Positions 1 to 8,722 of a stretch of 64,000 nucleotides of DNA are shown here, piece by piece. Below the pieces are notes generated by a model, which did no database searches, was not told the origin of the DNA, and saw nothing but the letters and a program-made list of their open reading frames with translations. Source of the stretch: Pelomonas candidula (GTDB lineage: Bacteria > Pseudomonadota > Gammaproteobacteria > Burkholderiales > Burkholderiaceae_C); the NCBI RefSeq assembly GCF_043555985.1, contig NZ_JBIGIC010000013.1, positions 62,001 to 126,000 on the forward strand, written 5' to 3'. A program made the position numbers and the translations under genes. Within the stretch, counting starts at the first letter, position 1. Each line of letters opens with the position of its first letter.

Positions 1-63
1 AAGCTCGGCGAACGCTACCCCGACACGGCGGCCGAGATCTACGTTGTCGCCTCGGCCGGCTAA
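1..63 (+). CDS. C-terminal end of an unidentified protein (partial)
   Basis: The first 60 bases read in one frame as 20 codons ending in TAA at 61-63, translating to KLGERYPDTAAEIYVVASAG. Eighteen of the 20 codons end in G or C, as in the real genes here, so this is probably the tail of a rightward gene that begins before the window. It ends directly against the stop codon of the leftward FdtB-like gene at 64, so the two genes would be convergent. Too little is present to name a family. Confidence 0.45.
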   Translation, partial: KLGERYPDTAAEIYVVASAG

Positions 64-1155
64 TCACCCGACCGAACGCACGACCTCGGCCACGCGGAAC
101 ACGTCGTCTCGGGTCAGGTAGGGCGCCATCGGCAGGCTCAGCACCTCGTGCTGGAAGGCCTCGGCGATGGGCAGCGATGGCCAGGCCAGTGCGGCATAGG
201 CCGGCTGCTGATGGCAGGCCAGCGGATAGTGCACGAGATGCCCAATGCCGGCGGCCGTCAACGCGGCCTGCACGGCAGCACGTCGCGGCGTGCGGATGAC
301 ATAGAGATGCCACACCGGCTCGGCCCCCGGAGCCACGACAGGCCGGATGACGTCGGCACCGGTCAGCGCCTCGTCATACCAGGCTGCCACACGGGCGCGG
401 GCGACGTTGTCGGCGTCCAGCGCCGACAGCTTGGCGCGCAGCACGGCGGCCTGGATCTCGTCCAGACGCGAGTTCACGCCCTGTACCTCGTGGCGGTACT
501 TCTGCGTGGAGCCGTAGTTGCGCAGCAGGCGCAGCTTGGCAGCCAGCGTGTCGTCGTTGGTCGTGACGGCGCCGCCATCGCCCAGCGCACCAAGGTTCTT
601 GCCCGGGTAAAAGCTGAACCCCGCCGCGATGCCCAACGAGCCCGCCCGGCGCCCCTGCCAGCGCGCACCGTGGGCCTGCGCGGCGTCTTCGACCACCTTC
701 AGGCCGTGGCGCTGGGCCACCGCGTTGATGGCCTCCATCTCGCAGGGCTGGCCGTAAAGGTGAACCGGCATGATCGCCTTCGTGCGCGCCGTGACGGCGT
801 CTTCGATGCGCTCGGGGTCCATGTTGTGCGTGCCCGGCCGGGGCTCGACAGGCACGGGTATCGCCCCCACCGAGGACACGGCCAGCCAGGTGGCGATGAA
901 GGTGTTGGACGGCACCAGCACCTCGTCTCCCGGGCCGATGCCCAGCGCGCGCAAGGTCAGGCTCAGTGCGTCCAGGCCGTCGGCAACGCCGATGCAGTGC
1001 TTGACTTCGCAATAGGCCGCGAACTCGCGCTCGAAGGCCTCGACCTCGGCACCCAGGATGTACCAGCCCGAAGCCAGCACGCGCTCGATGCCCGCGCGGA
1101 TGGCCTCATCGTGCGCCGCGTTGAGCCGCTTCAGGTCCAGGAAGGGGATGTTCAC
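64..1155 (-). CDS. fdtB: dTDP-3-keto-6-deoxyhexose aminotransferase (DegT/DnrJ/EryC1 family, FdtB-like)
   Basis: This 363-residue PLP-dependent sugar aminotransferase would transfer an amino group to C3 of a dTDP-3-keto-6-deoxyhexose, giving a Fuc3N- or Qui3N-type sugar. The protein has the full DegT/DnrJ/EryC1 fold: SNTFIATWLA near residue 83, VVEDAAQAHG near 154-163 with the PLP-ring aspartate, and FSFYPGKNLGALGDGG near 180-195 with the Schiff-base lysine at about K186. The start is GTG and overlaps the stop of the upstream ketoisomerase gene by four bases (GTGA), so the two are translationally coupled. That pairing with an FdtA/QdtA-like isomerase is what supports the 3-amino assignment over other DegT substrates. 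The exact sugar configuration cannot be told from sequence. Confidence 0.85.
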   Translation of the reverse strand: MNIPFLDLKRLNAAHDEAIRAGIERVLASGWYILGAEVEAFEREFAAYCEVKHCIGVADGLDALSLTLRALGIGPGDEVLVPSNTFIATWLAVSSVGAIPVPVEPRPGTHNMDPERIEDAVTARTKAIMPVHLYGQPCEMEAINAVAQRHGLKVVEDAAQAHGARWQGRRAGSLGIAAGFSFYPGKNLGALGDGGAVTTNDDTLAAKLRLLRNYGSTQKYRHEVQGVNSRLDEIQAAVLRAKLSALDADNVARARVAAWYDEALTGADVIRPVVAPGAEPVWHLYVIRTPRRAAVQAALTAAGIGHLVHYPLACHQQPAYAALAWPSLPIAEAFQHEVLSLPMAPYLTRDDVFRVAEVVRSVG

Positions 1156-1565
1156 TTGGCGCCCCAGCGGTCGCGCATGAACTCCGCGTAGTCGCGGTGG
1201 TAGTCGCCCTCGTCGTATTTGGTCGAGGCCAGCACCATGCAGACCGAGGCCGACGAGAAGTTATCGAGCTCGCGCCAGATCATCGGGCAGATGTACAGGC
1301 CCTGGTAGCTGCGGTTCAGGTGCACGCGCTTCTTGTCCTTGCCGTCGTCGAGGATGACGTCGAAGCTGCCCGACATCGCGATGATGAACTGGTGCAGGTT
1401 CTTGTGCGCATGACCGCCGCGCTCGCTGCCACCAGGCACGTCGTAGAGGTAGTAGACGCGCTGGATGTCGAAGGGCACATGCACCCCGCCCTCGATGAAG
1501 GTCAGGTTGCCGCGCGGGTCATGGATCTTGGGCAGGTCGAAAATCTGGCAGCGGTCGATGGACAT
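1152..1565 (-). CDS. fdtA: dTDP-4-oxo-6-deoxyglucose 3,4-ketoisomerase (FdtA/QdtA, WxcM-like cupin)
   Basis: The 137-residue single-domain cupin matches the FdtA/QdtA/WxcM family in length and motifs: HDPRGNLTFIEG near residue 15, RVYYLYDVPGGSERGGHAHK near 36-55 with the catalytic histidines, and an SGSFDVILDDG strand. It would convert dTDP-4-keto-6-deoxyglucose to the 3-keto isomer used by the next gene. It starts 40 bases after the TolC-like gene and overlaps the aminotransferase start. RmlA, RmlB and the usual N-acetyltransferase (FdtC/QdtC) are not in the window and may lie to the left. FdtA and QdtA differ in product stereochemistry and I cannot separate them here. Confidence 0.88.
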   Translation of the reverse strand: MSIDRCQIFDLPKIHDPRGNLTFIEGGVHVPFDIQRVYYLYDVPGGSERGGHAHKNLHQFIIAMSGSFDVILDDGKDKKRVHLNRSYQGLYICPMIWRELDNFSSASVCMVLASTKYDEGDYHRDYAEFMRDRWGAK

Positions 1566-1605
1566 GGGCGAAAGCCTTGGTGATGCTTCGGGACCAAGTA
1601 TGGCC

Positions 1606-3027
1606 TCAGCGCAGGGGCGTCGACACCCCGCGGCCCATGCTCCAGATCAAGGCGACGATCTGCTGGGCGTCGAACATCGCGTTCACGTGGGCCACGCGCA
1701 TCGAGTAGTAGTCGCCCTCGGCGGCCATCACGTCGAACAGCGAACGGCGGCCGAGCTGCTGCCACTGCTGCAGCGTCGAGGCGCGCACGCGGTCGCTGTT
1801 GCGCAGGATCTCGACGATGCGGTGCGCGCGGTCCAGCGTCGACAGGCCGACCTCGTTCATCTCGAGCAGGCGGTAGCGCTTGGCCTCGACGGCCTCGTCG
1901 CGTTGCAGCACCGTGGCGCGGTAGCGCTGCACCGCCGCATTGGCCTCCGCCTGGGCGCCGGGCGGCAGGATGGGGATGGTGACGGTGACGCCGCCGGCAT
2001 ACTCTGTGGCCTTGGAGACGCCTGCCTGACGGATGGCATTGCCGCTGATGCTGATGCTGGGCTTCTGCCCGGCGATGACGGACTCGGCCAGGCTGCGCTG
2101 CGAGCGCGCCTGGGCCTCTGCCTGGGCCACGTCGGCGCCGAGCAGGATGTCGGTCTCCATCTGCGCCAGGTCCGGCAGCACCGACAGCGACGGCGTCATG
2201 CCGATGCTGGGCGGCAGCTGGTCGCCCACGAGGCGGCGCATGCGGACCTCGGTCTGGCGAAGCGCCGACATGGTCTGCTCCAGCGACAAGTCGGCCTGCT
2301 GCAGGCTCTTCTGCGCCTGCACCAGTTCGCTAGCGCGCCCGCGGTCAGCCCTGGTGATGATCTCCAGCGCATCGACCAGACAGGCCATCTTGCGCACGTA
2401 CTGGGTGTAGACCTGGCCCTGCAGCACGTAACGGCTGCGGTCCAGCGCCAGCGTGACGACGCTGAGGGACAGCTGTTCCTCGGCACTGCGCTGGCCTTGC
2501 AGGGCCACCTCGGCCAGTTCCTTGCGCCACTCGGTCAGCTTGGCGATCCGGCCGAAGTCCCAGACCGGCATGCTGGTGCTCAGCGAGGCGCCGTACTGTC
2601 CGCCACGGCCGGCATTGATCCCGTTGATGACGTTGTCGGTGGCGTTGGCGGAGATGCTGAGCGTCGTTGTCGGCAGACGCATCGCCCGCGTCTGGTCGAG
2701 GTCTGAGCGGGCCGCCTCGGTCATCAGGCGCATGGCACCGACGGCCTTGCTGCGAGCGAGCGTCGTTTCGATGAGGGATTGCAGCGCCGCCCGTGGGTCA
2801 TCGCTGGTGGTCTCCAGCGCGCTCAGGTCACGGCCCATGCGGGACAGGCCGGCGTCCTCCTCGTTGCAGCGGCCCTGGCCGGCGGGCGGGTCACCCGCCA
2901 GCACGGGCGAAGGCGCTGTCGGTTTGGCCGGTTTCGGCGGTCGAGTCTGCGCCAGCGCGAGCGGCGCCGGGGCCACCAGGGACGTAGCGAGTGCGAGGAC
3001 GATGAGGCGGCGAAGGGGGTAAAGCAT
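1606..3027 (-). CDS. TolC-family outer membrane channel of a type I secretion system
   Basis: The 473-residue protein begins with a signal peptide (MLYPLRRLIVLALATSLVAPAPLALAQ). It contains the two repeated TolC/OEP halves, with helical stretches such as ARSDLDQTRAMRLPTTTLSISA and AEAQARSQRSLAESVIAGQKPSISISG. It should be the outer-membrane exit duct for the ABC exporter and HlyD adaptor encoded just upstream. I chose the ATG at 3027, not the longer reading at 3063, because a GAAGGGG ribosome site precedes it and the signal peptide then starts correctly. A proline-rich stretch (RPPKPAKPTAPSPV) follows the signal peptide. The gene lies 66 bases after the adaptor gene and 40 bases before fdtA on the same strand. 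Confidence 0.88.
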   Translation of the reverse strand: MLYPLRRLIVLALATSLVAPAPLALAQTRPPKPAKPTAPSPVLAGDPPAGQGRCNEEDAGLSRMGRDLSALETTSDDPRAALQSLIETTLARSKAVGAMRLMTEAARSDLDQTRAMRLPTTTLSISANATDNVINGINAGRGGQYGASLSTSMPVWDFGRIAKLTEWRKELAEVALQGQRSAEEQLSLSVVTLALDRSRYVLQGQVYTQYVRKMACLVDALEIITRADRGRASELVQAQKSLQQADLSLEQTMSALRQTEVRMRRLVGDQLPPSIGMTPSLSVLPDLAQMETDILLGADVAQAEAQARSQRSLAESVIAGQKPSISISGNAIRQAGVSKATEYAGGVTVTIPILPPGAQAEANAAVQRYRATVLQRDEAVEAKRYRLLEMNEVGLSTLDRAHRIVEILRNSDRVRASTLQQWQQLGRRSLFDVMAAEGDYYSMRVAHVNAMFDAQQIVALIWSMGRGVSTPLR

Positions 3028-3093
3028 GGCCCCTTCACTAGACCATCCGGCCCCCTCGCCCAAAGCCCGGAAAAGCGGGCCGTGCCGGCCGCT

Positions 3094-4296
3094 TTACCGC
3101 TCGCGCAGGGCTTCCTGTGACTTCATCATCGGCCGCAGCAGATAGCTCAGCACCGAGCGCTCGCCGGTCTTGATCTCGACCGTCGACGTCATGCCCGGGA
3201 TGACGGGCAGGGGCTCACCCTTGAACTTCACGTTGATGCGCTCCGCCGTGACGATGACGCGGTAGTAGCCCTCGCCGGTCTTGTCGCCCTCGGTGACGGC
3301 GTCCGGGCTCATGTAGGTGACCTTGCCTTCCAGGCCGCCGTAGACGTTGAAGTCATAGCCGGCGACCTTGACCTCGGCCGTCTGACCCAGGCGCACGAAG
3401 CCGATGTCGCGCGGCTTGATCTTGGCCTCCACCAGCACCTTGGGGCCGATCGGCGCGATCTCCAGGATGGGTGCGCCGCTGGCGACCACACCGCCAATGG
3501 TGCCGGCCTTGATCGTCTTGATGACGCCATGCACCGGCGACTTCAGCACCGTGCGCGTCAGCGCGTCCTGGCGCACCACCATCTGCTCGTCGAGCTGGGC
3601 CATCTCGCTCTGCACGCGCACCAGCTCCTGGCTGGCCTCCTGGCGGTAGCGCGAGATGCGCTCGGCGCGCTGCTGCTGGATCTCGTTGACCTGGCGGTTC
3701 AGCCGCATGACCTCGACATCGCTCATCAGGCCGCGGGCGGCCATGTCCTGGGCCAGCTTCTGCTCCTTGGCGATCAGGCCCAGGCTGCGATTGATGGCGG
3801 CGATGGACTCGTCCAGCAGGTGCTTGCGCGCCTCGAAGGATTCGGCCTCGCCCTGGGCGTAACGGCTCTTCACGTCGACGTCCGCCGGCCACTGGATGGC
3901 GGCGCGGCCGTTGGCCTCGGCAGACAGCCGCGCGGCGGCGGCCCGCAACGCCAGCAGCTTGACCTCGCTCTCGGCCTGCTGGGCCTCGACACGGGTCGGG
4001 TCCAGCGTGGCGAGTTCCTGGCCGGCCTGCACCTCCTGGCCCTCGCGCACCTTGAGCTCGCGCAGGATGCCGGCGTCCAGGCTGGCGATGACCTGCTCGC
4101 GCCCATCGGGCACGATGCGGCCGTCGCTGCGGGTGATCTCGTCCACCCTGGCCAACGCCGACCAGGCGATGGCCACCATGATGACGACACACAGCAGGTA
4201 CAGGGCCCAGGTCGCACGCGGCAAGGGCTCGTCCACCTGGGCGGCGTGGATGGCGCTGACGAACAGCCCCTCCTCGCGGGTCAGGGCTTTGGTCAT
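3094..4296 (-). CDS. HlyD-family membrane fusion protein of a type I secretion system
   Basis: The 400-residue adaptor has a short cytoplasmic N-terminus, one membrane segment near residues 32-52 (ALYLLCVVIMVAIAWSALA), a lipoyl/barrel-sandwich half (DGRIVPDGREQVIASLDAGILRELKVREGQEV), a long coiled coil near 95-230, and the HlyD C-terminal half with LKSPVHGVIKTI and EIAPIGPKVLVEAKIKPRDIGFV. It would bridge the inner-membrane ABC exporter to the TolC channel. I placed the start at the ATG at 4296. The open frame runs upstream to 4518, but that part overlaps the ABC gene and an intergenic repeat and does not look like protein. The gene follows the ABC exporter after a 76-base gap occupied by that repeat. 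Confidence 0.9.
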   Translation of the reverse strand: MTKALTREEGLFVSAIHAAQVDEPLPRATWALYLLCVVIMVAIAWSALARVDEITRSDGRIVPDGREQVIASLDAGILRELKVREGQEVQAGQELATLDPTRVEAQQAESEVKLLALRAAAARLSAEANGRAAIQWPADVDVKSRYAQGEAESFEARKHLLDESIAAINRSLGLIAKEQKLAQDMAARGLMSDVEVMRLNRQVNEIQQQRAERISRYRQEASQELVRVQSEMAQLDEQMVVRQDALTRTVLKSPVHGVIKTIKAGTIGGVVASGAPILEIAPIGPKVLVEAKIKPRDIGFVRLGQTAEVKVAGYDFNVYGGLEGKVTYMSPDAVTEGDKTGEGYYRVIVTAERINVKFKGEPLPVIPGMTSTVEIKTGERSVLSYLLRPMMKSQEALRER

Positions 4297-4324
4297 GCCC
4301 GACGCCCGCCCGGCCGCCCGAAGG

Positions 4325-4372
4325 GCATCGGCGCCCCCTCGGGGGGCAGTGAGTGAAACGAACGTGGGGGCT
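4325..4372. repeat. CCCCCACG...GCCCCCCGAGGGGGC intergenic repeat inside the secretion operon
   Basis: On the minus strand, directly after the ABC exporter stop codon, the sequence runs AGCCCCCACGTTCGTTTC, then ACTCACTGCCCCCCGAGGGG and GCGCCGATGCCC. It includes a perfect GCCCCC/GGGGGC hairpin with a very short loop. A second small hairpin (GCCC-TTC-GGGC) and GC-rich sequence follow before the HlyD start. From memory this is a dispersed intergenic repeat common in Burkholderiales genomes. It may act as an RNA-processing or partial termination hairpin that sets the exporter/adaptor ratio, but that role is inference. Confidence 0.6.
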
Positions 4373-6745
4373 TCATACGCTGGCGGAACGCTGCACGGGT
4401 TGTGCCGACGGATGCATGTGGACGCCCTCACCCGCCGCCGCGCCGGGCGCTGCAGGACGCACGCCCGACAGCGCGGCCAGCACCTGGTCGCGCGGACCGT
4501 CCATGACGATGCGGCCACCGTCGACGACGACGATGCGCTGCACCAGCTCCAGCACGGCCGGGCGGTGGGTCACGACGACCAGCGTCGCCGTGCCGGCCGC
4601 GTCACGCAGCTGGCGCAGGAAGGCCATTTCGCTTTGCGCGTCCATGGAGCTGGTGGGCTCGTCCATCAGCAGCACCTGGGGCTTGGTGACCAGCGCGCGG
4701 GCGAGCGCGACCAGCTGGCGCTGGCCGCCGGACAGCAGCTGGCCCATCTCGCCGACCGGCAGGTCCCAGCCCATCGGGTGACCGGCGACGACGCGGTCCA
4801 GCCCGGTCAGCTTGGCGACCTCGACGAGGCGGCCGGCGTCCAGGTGGGCGCGGCCCATCAACACGTTGTCGCGCAAGGTGCCGAGGAAGAGGCGCGGCTC
4901 TTGCGACACGAAGCCGACGCGGGCGCGGAACTCGGCCGGGTCGATCTGGCGCAGGTCGATGCCGTCGACCTCGACCATGCCCTCGGTCGGCAGGTAGAGG
5001 CCGCCGAGCAGGCGCAGGATGGTGGACTTGCCGCTGCCGATGCGTCCCAGGATGGCGATGCGTTCGCCGGCCTCCAGGCGCATCGTCACGTTGCGCAGCA
5101 CCTTGGGCGAAGCTGCTTCGCCCGTCGTCTGGCCATGGGCGGTCACCGCCGCCGGATAGGCGAAGCCGACGTCGTGCAGACCGACCTTGCCGCTCACGTT
5201 GGACAACGGCACGTAGTTGCGCGCGCTGTCGCGCTCGACGGGCGCATTCATCATCTGGTTGAGCGACAGCATGGCAGCACGCGCGCCCTGGTAGCGCGTG
5301 GCCAGGCTCACGAGGCTGCCGAGCGGCGCGATGGCGCGAGCGGCGAACATCACCGAGCCGATCAGCGCGCCCGAGGTGATGACGCCGTCGTGGATCAGGT
5401 AGACCCCCCAGACCAGGATGATGAGGTTGACCGCCTGCTGCATGGTGCTGGACAGGTTCATGCTCCAGCTCGACAGCGCACGCGCCGTCAGGGCCGACTG
5501 GGCGACGACCGCGGTGGTGTGTTCGTAGCGGCGCAGGAAGCGGCCCTCGGCACCCGAGGTCTTCAGGTCTTCCAGGCCTTCGAGGGACTCCACCAGCGTG
5601 CCGTGCAGGTCGGCCGTCTCCTGCATGTTGGTGCGCATGGCCCGCCGCAGCGCGCCCTGGATGGCCCACGACAGGCCCATGATGACCGGCGCCGCCAGCA
5701 CCAGCACCCAGCCCAGCGGCCCGCCGATGACGAACGTCATGCCGATGAAGATGACCAGGAATGGCAGGTCCGACAGCGCCGACAGCGAAGCCGATGTGAA
5801 GAACTCGCGCACCATCTCCACCTGGGCCAGGTAGTGGGCGTAGGAGCCGGCCGAGGCGGGCTTGTGCTCCATGCGCACGCCCAGCGTCTGGCGGTAGAGC
5901 TTGGCGCCGATGATGAGGTCGGCCTTGCGGCCGGCCAGGTCGATCAGGTGGGCGCGCAACTGGCGCGCGAACAGGTCGAACATCAGCGCCACGCCGGCGC
6001 CCACGGCCAGCGTCCACAGCGTGACCATGGCCTGGTGCGGGATGACCTTGTCATAGATGACCGAGGTGACCAGCCCCGACACCAGCATCAGCACATTGGA
6101 CAGCAGGGCCGCCAGCATGGACGCCCGGTAATACGGCGTGAAGCGCTTCAGCGTGCCCCACAGCCAGTGCGAGGCCAGGCCCTTGTCGCCCAGCTTGAGC
6201 AGCGGCGACTCGGTGCGCCCGCCCCGGGCGGCCTCCAGCGGCGACACGGCCAGCATGAAGCCGCTGTATTCGGGCTCCAGTTCGGCCGTCGTGGCGGGCA
6301 CCGCCGCTGCCTCGGGGCCAGGAAACACGACCTCGTAGCGACAGTTGCCGGCCGCCACGGCGGCGGGGTCGTCCAGCCGGCGCACCAGCACGCAGGCGTC
6401 ACCGCCGTTCAGCAGCAGCACGGCCGGCAGCAGCAGGGCGTTGATGTCGTCGATGGACTTGCGCAGCAGGCCGGCGTTGTAGCCCGCCTCGCGCATGACG
6501 CGGATGGCGTTGTCCGGCGTCAGCGCCTCCTCGACCGGCGCACCGGCGCGCAGCGACTCGGGCGAGCGCGGCTTGCCGTGGTGGCGCGTCAGCCAGGCCA
6601 GCGCCTGCAGCAGCGGGTCGCCGACGGGCTGGTTGGAAAGCCCCTCCAGCGGGTCCGGCGGTGGCGGCGGCTCGCCGTTGGCGGCCAGGCGCAGCCCCGG
6701 CGCCTGCGGCTGGCCGTCGAAGAAGGGGTCGTGCTGGCGGGGCAT
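4373..6745 (-). CDS. Type I secretion ABC exporter (permease/ATPase, LapB-like) with degenerate C39-like domain
   Basis: The 790-residue fused exporter has an N-terminal C39-peptidase-like domain (about residues 45-180), a six-helix membrane domain (about 200-490) and a nucleotide-binding domain (about 510-760). The ATPase motifs are complete: Walker A GRIGSGKST near 566, signature LSGGQRQ near 670, Walker B VLLMDEPTSSMD near 689 and the H-loop VVTHRPA. The N-terminal domain lacks the catalytic cysteine motif (it reads LLQALAWLTRHHGKP), so it is a non-cleaving C39-like domain as in exporters of large RTX adhesins and toxins. It should recognise and export a protein with an uncleaved C-terminal signal. 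Its ATG directly abuts the stop of the upstream glycosyltransferase gene (TAA-ATG), implying coupled translation. The substrate gene is not in the window. Confidence 0.92.
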   Translation of the reverse strand: MPRQHDPFFDGQPQAPGLRLAANGEPPPPPDPLEGLSNQPVGDPLLQALAWLTRHHGKPRSPESLRAGAPVEEALTPDNAIRVMREAGYNAGLLRKSIDDINALLLPAVLLLNGGDACVLVRRLDDPAAVAAGNCRYEVVFPGPEAAAVPATTAELEPEYSGFMLAVSPLEAARGGRTESPLLKLGDKGLASHWLWGTLKRFTPYYRASMLAALLSNVLMLVSGLVTSVIYDKVIPHQAMVTLWTLAVGAGVALMFDLFARQLRAHLIDLAGRKADLIIGAKLYRQTLGVRMEHKPASAGSYAHYLAQVEMVREFFTSASLSALSDLPFLVIFIGMTFVIGGPLGWVLVLAAPVIMGLSWAIQGALRRAMRTNMQETADLHGTLVESLEGLEDLKTSGAEGRFLRRYEHTTAVVAQSALTARALSSWSMNLSSTMQQAVNLIILVWGVYLIHDGVITSGALIGSVMFAARAIAPLGSLVSLATRYQGARAAMLSLNQMMNAPVERDSARNYVPLSNVSGKVGLHDVGFAYPAAVTAHGQTTGEAASPKVLRNVTMRLEAGERIAILGRIGSGKSTILRLLGGLYLPTEGMVEVDGIDLRQIDPAEFRARVGFVSQEPRLFLGTLRDNVLMGRAHLDAGRLVEVAKLTGLDRVVAGHPMGWDLPVGEMGQLLSGGQRQLVALARALVTKPQVLLMDEPTSSMDAQSEMAFLRQLRDAAGTATLVVVTHRPAVLELVQRIVVVDGGRIVMDGPRDQVLAALSGVRPAAPGAAAGEGVHMHPSAQPVQRSASV

Positions 6746-8602
6746 TTATGCTTTCGCGCGGGCCTCAAGAGCCAGTCGCTCGAACTCGCGCTCAAGATCG
6801 CGCACGATGGCCGGGATGTCAAATAGCGGCGACGCACGGCCGTGCTCGGCCAGGTAGCGTTTGTAGGACGCCACGCGCGCGGGCTGGTTGCCGATCTGCA
6901 CGGCGCGCTGCTCGTATTCCTCGATCGTCGTCGTGATCAGGTCCGGCAGGCCGACGGCCGTCAGCAGGCTGCCGGCCATGCGGGAGATATAGGTCTTGCC
7001 CGAACGGGTCAGGATGGGCGTGCCCATCCACAGGCAGTCGCTGGCCGTCGTGCCGGCGTTGTAGGGGAAGGTGTCGAGGAAGAGGTCGGCCAGCTGGAAG
7101 CGGGCCAGGTAGTCGGCCGGCTGGGCGCGCGGCGCGAAGACCAGGCGCTCGGGCGCCACGCCCTCCTCCGCCGCGACGCGCGTCAGGTTCGCCTGGGCGA
7201 AGGGGTTGTCCGCCAGCAGCCACAGCACGCTGCCGGGCACCTGGCGCAGCACGCGCATCCAGCAGCGCCAGACGGGCTCGCTCATCTTGTGGTTGTTGTT
7301 GAAGGCGCAGAAGACGAAGCCTGTTTCAGGCAGGCCGGCCTCGGCACGGCTGGGAGCAGGGTGGGCCACGCGCTTGCGGTCGCTGACCTGATAGCAATGC
7401 GGCAGGTAGATCGGCTTTTCGGTGTGATACGGCAGCGACTCGGGCGGCATCACATAGCGGTCGGCAATGATCCAGTCCTCGCCGGGCAGCGCCGACGTGG
7501 CCGGCAGGCCCAGGTAGCCGGCCTGCACCGGTGCGCCACGCCAGGCCAGGATGCCCGGGCGGGCGCCGCTGGTGAGGCCCTGCAGGTCCACCAGCACATC
7601 GATGCCGGCCTCGGCAATCATCTCGGCCGCGCGCCGGTCGCTGACACCGTGCAGCGGGTGGTAGTGATCCATCGCCGCACGGATGCGCGCGCGCAGCGGC
7701 GTGCCGTCCTCGCGGCTCCAGCTGAAGGCGTGGACCTCGAATTTGTCCTTGTCGTGCAGCTCGTAGAGCTCCACCGACAGCAGGCCGACGGCATGCATGT
7801 GCAGGTCGCCGGACAGGTAGCCGATCTTGATCTTGCCCTCGCGCTTGCGGCCCCTGTGCAGCGGCGGCTCGGTGACCTTGGCCACCTTCTCCAGCACGAA
7901 GCGCTGGGCCGTCAGCAGTTGCAGGGCCGGGTCGTCGCTCTCGTCCAGCATGCCGAGCAGCGAGGTGCTCATCAGCAGATGGTTGTGCGTGACCTCCCCG
8001 ACGGTCTGGTAGACCGGCCAGGCGCACTGCTTCTGGCGGATGTGCACATAGTGCTGGGCCACGTCACCCTGGCGCGGGTCCAGCTCCAGCGAGCGGCGCA
8101 TCAGTGCCTCGGACTCGTCGTAACGCTTGGCCGTCTCCAGCAGGCGCGCCGCGTTGTTGAAGGCGTGCAGGCGCAGGCTCAGCGGCTCGGTGCCCAGGCC
8201 CTCGGGGTTTTCGTCCTCATAGACGCTGCGCCACTCGGCCAGCGCCTCTTCCTCGCGCCCCTGGTGCTCCAGCTGATGGCCCAGGTTCAGGCGCGCCTGG
8301 GCGAAGTTCGGCGACTGGGCCAGCGCCCGGCGGTAGACAGCCTCGGCCTCGGCGTGGCGGCGCTGCTCGCCCAGGATGGCGCCCCAGTTGAAACAGGCCA
8401 CATAGCTCAGCGGCGAGGCCGTGGCGGCCACCCAGTTCTCGTAGAGCAGCACAGCCGCATCGGCCGCACCGGCCTGCTGCAGGCGCGACGCGGCCTCCAT
8501 CACTTGGGGCAGCGGCCACTGCCCGCTGCGGGCCAGCGCCAGCCACTGCTCCACGAGGGCGATACCTTGAGGCTGGGCGTTGGGAGGCGTCGACATGTCC
8601 AT
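6746..8602 (-). CDS. TPR-containing GT41 glycosyltransferase (SPINDLY / O-GlcNAc-transferase-like)
   Basis: The protein (618 residues from this start) has an N-terminal tetratricopeptide region (for example AEAVYRRALAQSPNFAQARLNLGHQLEHQGREEEALAEW). A C-terminal GT41 catalytic region follows, with IKIGYLSGDLHMHAVG, the VDLQGLTSGARPGILAWRGAPVQAGYLG segment, CAFNNNHKMSEPVW with the sugar-nucleotide lysine, and FPYNAGTTASDCLWMGTPILT. This family glycosylates proteins in the cytoplasm using UDP-sugars. Being first in the operon and directly joined to a type I exporter, its likely target is the exported protein; that is inference. The start is uncertain: the ATGs at 8602 and 8596 fit the TPR boundary, while 8677 would add 25 basic residues that look unconserved, and none has a strong ribosome site. 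Confidence 0.87.
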   Translation of the reverse strand: MDMSTPPNAQPQGIALVEQWLALARSGQWPLPQVMEAASRLQQAGAADAAVLLYENWVAATASPLSYVACFNWGAILGEQRRHAEAEAVYRRALAQSPNFAQARLNLGHQLEHQGREEEALAEWRSVYEDENPEGLGTEPLSLRLHAFNNAARLLETAKRYDESEALMRRSLELDPRQGDVAQHYVHIRQKQCAWPVYQTVGEVTHNHLLMSTSLLGMLDESDDPALQLLTAQRFVLEKVAKVTEPPLHRGRKREGKIKIGYLSGDLHMHAVGLLSVELYELHDKDKFEVHAFSWSREDGTPLRARIRAAMDHYHPLHGVSDRRAAEMIAEAGIDVLVDLQGLTSGARPGILAWRGAPVQAGYLGLPATSALPGEDWIIADRYVMPPESLPYHTEKPIYLPHCYQVSDRKRVAHPAPSRAEAGLPETGFVFCAFNNNHKMSEPVWRCWMRVLRQVPGSVLWLLADNPFAQANLTRVAAEEGVAPERLVFAPRAQPADYLARFQLADLFLDTFPYNAGTTASDCLWMGTPILTRSGKTYISRMAGSLLTAVGLPDLITTTIEEYEQRAVQIGNQPARVASYKRYLAEHGRASPLFDIPAIVRDLEREFERLALEARAKA

Positions 8603-8722
8603 GCGGCGGGCGGGTTGAGCGGATCGTCGCCGGATTTTCAAGCCTTGGCGGGCCGGGAGGCGGGACGAATAGGCCATGGATTGCGCAGCATTTCCCGCCT
8701 GCGCGGCCCCAAAACCAGGGAG

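Noticed and set aside
3896..6826. A 976-codon rightward open frame opposite the secretion genes
   Set aside because: It is a shadow of the ABC exporter and HlyD genes, which carry all expected motifs on the minus strand.
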